20,950 nucleotides of DNA, from IMG/VR virus record IMGVR_UViG_3300023223_001313, positions 1-20,950 of that record. One strand, given 5' to 3'. Under the pieces are notes generated by a model. The model ran no database searches and was not told the origin of the DNA. It saw nothing but the letters and a program-made list of their open reading frames with translations. A program made the translations under genes and the position numbers. This document shows, one piece after another, positions 8,358 to 15,322 of this stretch (positions are counted from its first letter, which is position 1; each line of letters begins with the position of its first letter). The DNA is from a virus.

Positions 8358-10799
8358 TTATTGTGGCGGTAGATCACTGCCACGTCGTTCTACTGCTCCG
8401 AACTCACCAAGAGCCGGTGCCTGTTGCTGTGGTACTGCTACTGGTCCTGCGTTCGGAATAGCGCTTGCCTGCGGTGCTCCCGCCGAACCTACGTTACCTG
8501 GTGCCGGGGGTGAGCCCGGTGTGCCTGGCGGTTGTGCTCCGATTGCTTGTGCTACGCCACCTGGCCCCGGTTGTTCAGGAATCTGAGCAATCGGCTGAGG
8601 CGGCTGAGCCTGCGGTAGCATATCTAGTGGCACGCCACGAGCAACCAACGCCAGCGGCTCGTCCAGCGGTACTACCTGACCTGTAGTCGGATCAGGAACC
8701 TTCGTTCGGTTCAACTGATCATACAGCCCCCAACGCTCTGACGCAATGTCTCGTAGTTGTACTGGCTTACGCTCATCGTGAATAATTTCCTCCAACGCCA
8801 TCTGATGCGTAGTTGGATCATCCTGCCACCACACAGGCGCACCTACACCGGGCGCGTATCGTTCGATGAACTGGACCTGCGAAAGCGTCTGCCAGTTTTC
8901 TTCCAAGAACGTGTTAATCCACTGCGCCCGCTCCCATTGGCCTTGTTCGCCAAAGTGAACATTTCGAATTTCTGCGAATGGTGCTCGCCGCTTATACTCG
9001 TTTATTGTAATCAATCCTTGCTGCAATAGATCAAACAACATCTGATTACGCAGTGCGCGAGGTAGTGGTGTCAGAGTTTCAGGATCAACATACACTACAT
9101 TCTCTTCACCCAAATCCTTACCCTCAATCTTCTTCGCAAGATCACCACGGCCAGTAATTGGAATCATTCGCGGTTCGTCAAACAACCACCGCGCGTAGTC
9201 CACAATTAGCGTTGACCAATCCGACATACCCATAGCGGCTGCGCGAATGTCGAGGCTGAAGTTACGTTCGAACAACTCCCGCGCACCAAGCAACGCCCGG
9301 CCGCTGACATCGCTGAAACTCCCGCTACCAGTCACCTGACCACGGGCAAGATCGTTCCACCCGGTCTTGTCCTGGATCATCTTGATCGCCATCTCCAATT
9401 GCTGCCACGTATCACCGGCCGCACGGGTGCCCGGTAGATACTCTGGTTTTGCACCGGTATACTCCAGCACGCTAGCGACGATGTTGCTGTATGTTTCTGT
9501 GATCAACGTACCCTTTTGAGCCATCACCCGACCGGTACCAAAGATCCGTGCGTGTTCAAGTAGCTTGCTCCACAGTGCGTTGATCGATAACTGGTCATTG
9601 ATCCACGTGGACATTACTGGACGCGGGTAGAACTCTGGGTCAGTACTGCCATCAGTAATTCGCGCAATTGGAATCTTACCACCGGGCAGTTCGTTATCAC
9701 CCGCTACTACCTTGTTACCTATGATTCGCCGCCACAGACCATCAGGATTCCCAGCTTCTGCTGCAGGCGCGATGTAAACTAGGTAGTCGAACACCGACTC
9801 CTTTACAACTCGGCTCCGAAAACGCGAGGCTGGGAAAGGAGGCAGTCCACGCGAGTAACCACCGGAAGTCGAGGGGGTCCCGGCAAAGTCGATTGCGTCA
9901 AGTACGGGGTCCACAGCCATACTGGTGCTATCCGCTTCCAAATTAGGATTGCCTGTTTCGATCCGTGCACTGGAAAGGTCACGAATTCGTCGAATGATAA
10001 GCCACTTGGCACGGTCGTATGGCCCGTTGACTGTCTTGGCTTCGGCATCTACAAACACCTCGCTGGCCATCACCACTCGTGTGGCAATGTCGCCTGTTGG
10101 AAATTCACGTGTTTCTTCGCCCAGAGGCATGTGGTCGCCGGATTCGGCCAACCCAATGCGCAACAACCCGTCCGCACCAACCTCATATCCCTGCGCCTTC
10201 ATCATCTCAAACCGCTGATCACCTGGTGGAATCAACTCCACATCCTCACGGGTTGGGCCTGCGTTTTTGTCAACAAACACATGCAAAAATGCTACACCAT
10301 CGGTATACGCGTTGCTCTTGGCATCGGTCAGCAGCTTCAGCCCATTCTGCTTATTGTAATAATGTTCGGCCAGCGCCTGCTGCGCTTCAGCAGTCTCCTT
10401 CGCGCTGATACCAGTACCCAGCGGGTGAGTACGGAACCCCGGCTTCTGCTCGGTGATGATCGCAAGTCGGAAGTCAATGGCAGGACCAATCTGATCCAGT
10501 ACCGCCCGAATGCTATTCTTATCACCCTGCGGTTCACGCCATGTACGCCCATCTCGCGTACTGATCCACTGCCGCCCCTGTCGAAAGTGCCGATGTCGCG
10601 TCCAATGCAACCGCTTATCCCGCATCACACCGTTCTGCTCACTCATTCGATCAGTAATCCACTTCCGCCAATCAGTCCCGTTACGGGTCTTGCCAGGAAA
10701 GTTACTGCCATACAACTTTACACCCTTGCGTGTTGCGTCCTTACCATCACCGGACGAATCTGCCTGATTAACATCTGTAAATTCGTTGTCCTGAGCCAT
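8358..10799 (-). CDS. Portal protein (813 aa)
   Basis: The portal forms the ring at one capsid vertex through which DNA enters and leaves. Recognisable features are the N-terminal helical region with RKWITDRM..RHRHFRQGRQW (about 45-78) and the block LDQIGPAIDFRLAIITEQKPGF (about 101-122). Later come YNKQNGLKLLTDAKSNAYTDGVAF and PRPVMSTWINDQLSINALWSKLLEHAR, all of portal type. Its length resembles the large portals of P22-like phages more than the ~500-aa siphovirus type. The last ~95 residues are Pro/Gln/Gly/Ala-rich and probably disordered. The ATG overlaps the upstream stop by one base (TAATG). Terminase upstream and scaffold downstream agree with the assignment. Confidence 0.88.
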   Translation of the reverse strand: MAQDNEFTDVNQADSSGDGKDATRKGVKLYGSNFPGKTRNGTDWRKWITDRMSEQNGVMRDKRLHWTRHRHFRQGRQWISTRDGRTWREPQGDKNSIRAVLDQIGPAIDFRLAIITEQKPGFRTHPLGTGISAKETAEAQQALAEHYYNKQNGLKLLTDAKSNAYTDGVAFLHVFVDKNAGPTREDVELIPPGDQRFEMMKAQGYEVGADGLLRIGLAESGDHMPLGEETREFPTGDIATRVVMASEVFVDAEAKTVNGPYDRAKWLIIRRIRDLSSARIETGNPNLEADSTSMAVDPVLDAIDFAGTPSTSGGYSRGLPPFPASRFRSRVVKESVFDYLVYIAPAAEAGNPDGLWRRIIGNKVVAGDNELPGGKIPIARITDGSTDPEFYPRPVMSTWINDQLSINALWSKLLEHARIFGTGRVMAQKGTLITETYSNIVASVLEYTGAKPEYLPGTRAAGDTWQQLEMAIKMIQDKTGWNDLARGQVTGSGSFSDVSGRALLGARELFERNFSLDIRAAAMGMSDWSTLIVDYARWLFDEPRMIPITGRGDLAKKIEGKDLGEENVVYVDPETLTPLPRALRNQMLFDLLQQGLITINEYKRRAPFAEIRNVHFGEQGQWERAQWINTFLEENWQTLSQVQFIERYAPGVGAPVWWQDDPTTHQMALEEIIHDERKPVQLRDIASERWGLYDQLNRTKVPDPTTGQVVPLDEPLALVARGVPLDMLPQAQPPQPIAQIPEQPGPGGVAQAIGAQPPGTPGSPPAPGNVGSAGAPQASAIPNAGPVAVPQQQAPALGEFGAVERRGSDLPPQ

Positions 10800-11185
10800 T
10801 AGCTATCTTCCTGTTCCTTTTCCCACCCTCCGGTGACTAACGCCTGCAGCATCGGCATCACCTTGTCCCAATTTTTGTACTCACGGTACATGTGGTGCGC
10901 TCGACGCAGCAGATCCTCCTGCATCCACTCCTCGCTCTCCTGCGCGATGAACAGTTGAATCTCCATCGGCAGGTTCGGCAACGCGTTGTTCTCATTCACC
11001 TCAACCACGGGCTCGGGCTGTGGGTGTACATTCAGCGCGATTGCTGGAAAGTGCATTTCAGGCCACGGCCATTCTGGCAGAGTGATTTCTACCTTCGGCC
11101 GAAATGACAGTTCTGACTTAGCCACCAGCCGCACCATCATGTACACTGTCACGCACCATGCGGCGGTCCCTAGGAACTCGTACAA
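10799..11185 (-). CDS. Small membrane-anchored protein before portal, TTG start (128 aa)
   Basis: An N-terminal hydrophobic segment (residues 4-21, FLGTAAWCVTVYMMVRLV) is followed by a proline-rich linker (TLPEWPWPEMHFP) and an acidic helical end (EESEEWMQEDLLRRAHHMYREYK type composition). The likely start is TTG, with GAGGGGG about seven bases upstream. The first in-frame ATG would delete half the membrane segment. The frame continues open to a CTG farther upstream. The stop overlaps portal's ATG by one base. The protein belongs to no family I recognise. A membrane protein between terminase and portal is unexpected for head assembly and could serve lysis, but this is speculation. Confidence 0.6.
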   Translation of the reverse strand: MYEFLGTAAWCVTVYMMVRLVAKSELSFRPKVEITLPEWPWPEMHFPAIALNVHPQPEPVVEVNENNALPNLPMEIQLFIAQESEEWMQEDLLRRAHHMYREYKNWDKVMPMLQALVTGGWEKEQEDS

Positions 11186-11222
11186 TTTCGCCCCCTCAGC
11201 GTTAAGGTAGTAATATGGCAGT

Positions 11223-12656
11223 CTAGCTCCACCCTGGCAAGCCCAGTTCGTCCCCAGGCCGCGTCATTGGCAAGAAGTTCCCACGAGAATCCACGCCAGG
11301 ATCTCGGTTCATCGACCCGTGAATCGGCAGATCCTGCTGCTCCGCGGCCTTCAGCGCCCCCTCCAGCATCTTATCCCAGAACTCCATAACCCCATACCGC
11401 AGGCATTCAGCCGCGTGATCGTCCGTTCCCTTGACCTTGATATCATTGGGCTTGTTGACATCCCGTGGCAGCTTCGTCAGCGTACGCTTGAGATGCGGGG
11501 CTCGACCCTGCCACATACGTAGTTGGCCGCGCGAGATAAGCAGGGCAATCCGCGCCCAGCCTGACACCCGGTCGTTGTTGGCCCGCGTAAACCACACCCC
11601 CTTTTCGTTCAGCATGGTCGGGATACTCTGGTTATTGTTGCGCTCAGTCTCCTTGAATATATCCGGTGACAGCACGCTAAAGATCACCTTGTTCGTCCAC
11701 CCGTTCTCCTTCTCGGTATGCTGCACCATCTGAGCAATGCTGTCAGTGGTCATCCCCGCGCCGTATAGCTCGCTGGCAACATCCACAAACCCCAACGTTG
11801 GGTACACGATCAAATGCATAACGCAGGTGGGATCTCCCCAGCCGTAATCCATGCACCGGATGATGTAGTAGTTTCGATCAGCCAGTACCGCAGGGACTTC
11901 GATTGGGTTCTTTGGGAAGTACTGTCCTCGGAACTTGCCCCACTTGCCCTCAAGGTACGCATCGGCCAGCACGCCCTCGGTCTGAGCAATGCCCGCAATA
12001 TACTCTTCCTTGTTCGGCAGCTTGGGATTGTCGTACACTGTGCTGGGAATGAACTGGCGGGTGATGCTTAGATTCTTGTTCTTCCAGGGCACTTCGATCT
12101 TCTCGATCTTGTAAGGCACATGTCCCTTTTCTTCATCAATGAACCGGTCGAACACCCATGCCATGCCCTCGCCGCCAGGATTCGTCGCGGCTCGGATAAT
12201 CGCAGGCAGGTTCCCGTCCTTACTACGGTTACGGAGAAACATGTACTCGTACTGGTACTTGGTGAACTCGGTCAATTCTTCGAATTCGATCAGGTCAAAT
12301 TCGAACGACCGGAACTTTTCGATATCCAACTCGTGCTCGGCATATCCCATCCAAGTCTTCGCGCCACTACTCCATTGCCAGTACCACTTGTCCTTGGATT
12401 CGTACCAACGGGCACCAGGGTCCACCAACGGGTAGATCAGCTTCTGACGGTCGATCAGTTCGCGCAGATACTTCGACTCGCGCCGGAGAATGATACCCTG
12501 GTGCTTCGGATTCTGCATACGGTAAAGCGGCAGTTGAATCAGCGCCTCCGTCTTGCCGCCGCCAACTGCACCACCGTACAGCACTTCACGTGATGTCGCT
12601 GTGAGAAAATACGTTTGGGGGCCAGGATTCGGCTCCCAGATCACCTTCCGCTTCAT
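11223..12656 (-). CDS. terL: Terminase large subunit, ATPase and nuclease (477 aa)
   Basis: This is the packaging motor that moves DNA into the procapsid and cuts concatemers. The ATPase half shows Walker A GGAVGGGKT (residues 28-36), a Walker B-like FDLIEFEEL (120-128) and coupling motif ATNPGG (157-162). The nuclease half shows candidate metal ligands D270 (RCMDYGWGDP), D332 (SPD) and D412/D413 (TDDHAAECLRYG). In Walker B the usual Asp before the catalytic Glu is Glu126. ATG at 12656 overlaps the MazG stop by one base (TGATG); a GTG at 12659 would add one residue and give a four-base overlap. Length is normal for the family. Confidence 0.93.
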   Translation of the reverse strand: MKRKVIWEPNPGPQTYFLTATSREVLYGGAVGGGKTEALIQLPLYRMQNPKHQGIILRRESKYLRELIDRQKLIYPLVDPGARWYESKDKWYWQWSSGAKTWMGYAEHELDIEKFRSFEFDLIEFEELTEFTKYQYEYMFLRNRSKDGNLPAIIRAATNPGGEGMAWVFDRFIDEEKGHVPYKIEKIEVPWKNKNLSITRQFIPSTVYDNPKLPNKEEYIAGIAQTEGVLADAYLEGKWGKFRGQYFPKNPIEVPAVLADRNYYIIRCMDYGWGDPTCVMHLIVYPTLGFVDVASELYGAGMTTDSIAQMVQHTEKENGWTNKVIFSVLSPDIFKETERNNNQSIPTMLNEKGVWFTRANNDRVSGWARIALLISRGQLRMWQGRAPHLKRTLTKLPRDVNKPNDIKVKGTDDHAAECLRYGVMEFWDKMLEGALKAAEQQDLPIHGSMNRDPGVDSRGNFLPMTRPGDELGLPGWS

Positions 12657-12991
12657 CACGCCCGCTTGTTACCGTGTCGGTAGGACCGTGTGCGATTGAA
12701 CGCCAGCTTCTGCGACACTTCCTTCTCCAGATCGATACCCAGCCGCGCAGCCAGCCCGGCCGTACGGATCATAATGTCCGCAAGCTCAGTTGGGAAACCC
12801 TCGGGCTTGCCTTCATCACTGATCACTGTGCCCATAGCCCGCACGCGAAAATCCTCCATCGCTTCCGCAACCTCAGTCACGATCAGCATCAACTTCTGAG
12901 GAATGATCGTATCGTCCTGCCCAGGCGCGTACCAACCCTTCTCGTTCTCGTTCTTGAACGCCTGCTTTTGCAACTCACTGATCGCTAGCAT
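12656..12991 (-). CDS. MazG-like nucleoside triphosphate pyrophosphohydrolase (111 aa)
   Basis: Enzymes of this all-alpha family hydrolyse (d)NTPs to the monophosphate and pyrophosphate, cleaning the nucleotide pool. The metal-binding pattern is visible as LIVTEVAEAME (E40, E43) and FPTELADIMIR (E69, D72), the ExxE...ExxD motif. The basic end with KLAFNRTRSYRHG is also typical of short MazG-like proteins. GGAGGA six bases before ATG supports the start. It overlaps the terminase small-subunit gene by 17 bases and the large-subunit start by one to four bases. A metabolic gene between the two terminase genes is unusual. Substrate cannot be told from sequence. Confidence 0.85.
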   Translation of the reverse strand: MLAISELQKQAFKNENEKGWYAPGQDDTIIPQKLMLIVTEVAEAMEDFRVRAMGTVISDEGKPEGFPTELADIMIRTAGLAARLGIDLEKEVSQKLAFNRTRSYRHGNKRA

Positions 12992-13619
12992 CGTCTTCCT
13001 CCCGAATGAAATGTACTTTCTCTCCGCAGTTAGAGCATGTTAGTGTCTTCAATACTTCGATATGCGCTCCTGCTGTATGCCCAACCACCGGTAGTAGAAC
13101 AACCCCCTGAACCGAACTGTCATCATCCTCCTCCTTCACCCGCTGCCCAGCCTTGCCATATGCTCGATCCATAATGTTCTGCAACACCATGCGCTGACCC
13201 TGATTCGCGTCCAGCCAGCCGGTTGCGATATTCTTGTAGATTGGGGTCAGTCGCTGCGCAACCACCACCCACTTCTCTTGCTCGTTCGGATCACCCGGTT
13301 CGGGGAAGTCCACACCCTCTAGCGCGTCCCGCATCTCGTTCTGCATCGCAAGTTCTTGTGTCTCACGAAGCTCAGCGTCGGGATCGACTGCTGTAATCAC
13401 CTCCTCAGGCACTTCAATACGGTGATGGTTTGATACTGGCTCAAACTCCTCCGGCACCGTACCCCCTTCGCGTGCGATCAAATCCCGCAACTCAGCATCG
13501 TTTATGCTAGGCGGATCTTTGTACCCAGCCAACTCACTCGTCTTTGCCCAATTCCCCCGCTCGGGACCATGGACATACAGGCTTGCGAACCGCTTCTTCT
13601 TGATGCTCGGGCGTGCCAT
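12975..13619 (-). CDS. terS: Putative terminase small subunit (214 aa)
   Basis: The N-terminus KKKRFASLYVHGPERGNWAKTSELAGYKD (residues 8-35) matches the helix-turn-helix start common in small terminases (RF..Y...G....A...AGY), which bind the packaging site on DNA. Later LQNIMDRAYGKAGQ (146-159) recalls the conserved RAYGKP-type segment of such proteins. The middle is acidic and helical. The C-terminus carries one CSNC pair (C195, C198), which could bind zinc in an oligomer. AGGAG lies ten bases before the ATG. The position just ahead of the large subunit, separated only by MazG, supports the role. Small terminases diverge strongly, so this stays probable. Confidence 0.75.
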   Translation of the reverse strand: MARPSIKKKRFASLYVHGPERGNWAKTSELAGYKDPPSINDAELRDLIAREGGTVPEEFEPVSNHHRIEVPEEVITAVDPDAELRETQELAMQNEMRDALEGVDFPEPGDPNEQEKWVVVAQRLTPIYKNIATGWLDANQGQRMVLQNIMDRAYGKAGQRVKEEDDDSSVQGVVLLPVVGHTAGAHIEVLKTLTCSNCGEKVHFIREEDDASDQ

Positions 13620-13632
13620 TGAACGTACTCTC

Positions 13633-13698
13633 CTAGTTTAGATCGAACTGCTCCTGATCACAAACGCCAAATGGACGACGCTTGTGTCCCTTGCTCAT
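13633..13698 (-). CDS. Possible 21-aa coupled mini-gene
   Basis: ATG overlaps the stop of the preceding gene (ATGA), and the purine run GGAGGAG sits immediately upstream, at a spacing shorter than ideal. The frame gives MSKGHKRRPFGVCDQEQFDLN and ends at TAG. The stop overlaps the AGGAG that serves the terminase small-subunit gene. It fills most of the 75-base gap before that gene. The basic start and acidic end show no family likeness. It may be a real micro-protein or just a re-initiation relay keeping ribosomes moving to the next gene. Confidence 0.35.
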   Translation of the reverse strand: MSKGHKRRPFGVCDQEQFDLN

Positions 13699-14111
13699 AC
13701 TCCTCCACCGAGTGCAAGAGCATCTTTCCGAAGTTCGGGGCTTCGCTGATCCATGTTACTATTAGCCACGCCACTGCTGCCAACAGCAAGCACACCAGCG
13801 CTATCACTCGGAAGGGCAGGCTTAACCCGTACCGCATTTGCAGCCTCCAGTAAGTGTCGAATGTTCATTGCTTCTGCACTCCGGTGCATTCGTTTAATAG
13901 TACCAATGCTGTAGCCAAACTGCCGGAGCAGCATGTAAAAGTGCTGGTAGAAGAAAGCGGCTGCGGTTGGCTCGTCAATCTTTGCCAAATTCTCCCACAC
14001 GGCCTTACCTAACGTAAGCTCGACGGTGGTACCGATCATATACTCCTCAGGATCAACACTGTAGCTCGTACTCGCTCCGATACGTGCGTCGATATGGTCA
14101 ACGTTGTTCAT
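13695..14111 (-). CDS. Hypothetical protein (138 aa)
   Basis: No family is recognised. The centre is helical (TTVELTLGKAVWENLAKIDEPTAAAFFYQHFYMLLRQFGYSIG, about residues 28-70, then IKRMHRSAEAMNIRHLLEAANAV). The last 40 residues are Ala/Gly/Ser-rich and look disordered. The ATG at 14111 overlaps the stop of the 53-aa gene (ATGA), with AGGA eight bases upstream. An in-frame ATG at 14120 is too close to that AGGA, so the 14111 start is preferred. It sits just ahead of the packaging genes. The aromatic helical core might mediate protein contacts, but no function is claimed. Confidence 0.65.
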   Translation of the reverse strand: MNNVDHIDARIGASTSYSVDPEEYMIGTTVELTLGKAVWENLAKIDEPTAAAFFYQHFYMLLRQFGYSIGTIKRMHRSAEAMNIRHLLEAANAVRVKPALPSDSAGVLAVGSSGVANSNMDQRSPELRKDALALGGGV

Positions 14112-14269
14112 ACCAACCATCCTAGGAATAATACTCGGTCCCACAGCGAAACAGCGATGCCGAAAGCGCTCTTCGCGAGAATCACTGCCAGCGCAAGATT
14201 GCGGGTATCTGTTGGGTCATACACTTCCAAATGCAAACCCACATGCCAGATTTCCCATGACTTTTCCAT
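14108..14269 (-). CDS. Small hydrophobic protein, candidate membrane/lysis peptide (53 aa)
   Basis: The ATG shares one base with the kinase stop (TAATG) and the TGA overlaps the next ATG (ATGA), so the frame exactly fills the space between its neighbours. The first 23 residues are polar (MEKSWEIWHVGLHLEVYDPT). The remaining 30 are hydrophobic (NLALAVILAKSAFGIAVSLW, then RVLFLGWLV) with only K33 and D43/R44 as charges, which could form an amphipathic or membrane helix. It lies two genes after the endolysin. A holin-like role is possible but it is shorter than most holins and no family is recognised. Confidence 0.6.
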   Translation of the reverse strand: MEKSWEIWHVGLHLEVYDPTDTRNLALAVILAKSAFGIAVSLWDRVLFLGWLV

Positions 14270-14817
14270 TATCGCGTCTCCAGATAACTGATTACATGCC
14301 GCCGTACTTCATCCTCAGCATCATCATCGGTAAAGTCATTACCAACCACAATGGGAAAACTATACGTGTCCAGTGCAGTCTCGCTGCTGTGCTGTCGCCC
14401 GTGCGTGTCAAGCCCACTGTCATTTTCTCGGCCAGGTGCCCACATGCGAATCAATAAGCCGCCCATTCGCTTCACCCATTCCACTTCGTGCGGAAAACGA
14501 ATATCAGGTACCACGAATCGATCCACCCCATTGAATGTCCACATAGTATCCATCCACGCCTTGGCCATATCCACCCAGTAGTCCTTACCGTGGATCATCC
14601 ATCCACGCTCGGTCCCGCGTTGTTGCAACCAATCGCGCATTTCAGGCGGCTTATAAAGGTGAGCGTCTTGCCAAGTACCGATACCCTCAGCCACGGCCTC
14701 ATTCTTCATCGGCCAAGCGAGGCTCCAGCGCATGAACCCCAATGGCTGCACTACCTCCTCAGCCATGTAATCTTTGCCGGAGCCCGCCTTACCGCTAATC
14801 GCTACCAGGTTCCACAT
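14269..14817 (-). CDS. Deoxynucleoside monophosphate kinase-like P-loop protein (182 aa)
   Basis: This family phosphorylates dNMPs to dNDPs with ATP, feeding phage DNA synthesis. A P-loop GKAGSGKD (residues 9-16) is at the N-terminus. The block VVPDIRFPHEVEWVKRMGGLLIRMWAPGR (about 102-130) matches the D-R-F-x-x-E and GG..I.. segments characteristic of phage dNMP kinases. A His/Ser stretch (HGRQHSSETALD) resembles the segment after it in relatives. ATG is preceded by GGAGG at nine bases and overlaps the endolysin gene by 23 bases. Which base it acts on is not visible. The closest alternative is another adenylate-kinase-fold NMP kinase. Confidence 0.82.
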   Translation of the reverse strand: MWNLVAISGKAGSGKDYMAEEVVQPLGFMRWSLAWPMKNEAVAEGIGTWQDAHLYKPPEMRDWLQQRGTERGWMIHGKDYWVDMAKAWMDTMWTFNGVDRFVVPDIRFPHEVEWVKRMGGLLIRMWAPGRENDSGLDTHGRQHSSETALDTYSFPIVVGNDFTDDDAEDEVRRHVISYLETR

Positions 14818-15313
14818 ACTTACTTGCCTCCGCGCGCGCTTGACGTACCATTGAATTCATTGGGAACATTGGACCGGGATCGTGCTTGCGCTCGGGGTCC
14901 AACTTCTCGTGCGTGGTGAACTCCACATTAGGATAATCATGCAAGATTTGTGCCAGAACCTGAACACCCATACGCATTGCATGCTGCGTTACCCATGGTT
15001 CCTTCATGCGTGCCAGAAATGACTCGTAATCGTGGGCACCTGGCACCATAAACTCCACACCGAACGATTGTGCGTTCCACCCCTTGGCATGCCAGGCAAC
15101 ATCCTTCGTTCGTACTTGCCGAATGACAGGGCCTCGCGGTGTGATATAAGCATGAGCGCTGAGTCCGATGGATTCCACGTAATATGGCCCGTAGTTGGCC
15201 TGGTTGTTATCAATAACGTACTCGGCAAGTGCATGGATCACCACCAATGACAAAGTTGCTCCACGCGGCCGACGATTCGTGCTCGGCATCCAGATTTCTG
15301 TATACGGTTCCAT
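14795..15313 (-). CDS. N-acetylmuramoyl-L-alanine amidase endolysin (172 aa)
   Basis: The enzyme cleaves the bond between MurNAc and L-alanine in peptidoglycan, releasing progeny phage. It is a single Amidase_2 (AmpD/T7 lysozyme type) domain. Zinc ligands are H27 (LVVIH), H135 (TTHEKLDP) and D145 (KHDPGP). Probable catalytic residues are E87 (GVEFMV) and K143. The middle motif SAHAYITPRG..RQVRTKDVAWHAKGWN is also family-typical. No signal peptide, membrane segment or cell-wall-binding domain is seen, so a separate holin is expected for access to the wall. AGGAG, overlapping the previous TAG, lies six bases before ATG. A single-domain enzyme suggests, but does not prove, a Gram-negative host. 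Confidence 0.9.
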   Translation of the reverse strand: MEPYTEIWMPSTNRRPRGATLSLVVIHALAEYVIDNNQANYGPYYVESIGLSAHAYITPRGPVIRQVRTKDVAWHAKGWNAQSFGVEFMVPGAHDYESFLARMKEPWVTQHAMRMGVQVLAQILHDYPNVEFTTHEKLDPERKHDPGPMFPMNSMVRQARAEASKYVEPGSD

Positions 15314-15322
15314 TACTGTCTC

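Noticed and set aside
10131-10802. A 223-codon frame on the plus strand opposite the portal gene
   Set aside because: It lies fully antisense to a portal gene with clear motifs, has no recognisable product and lacks coupling to other plus-strand genes.
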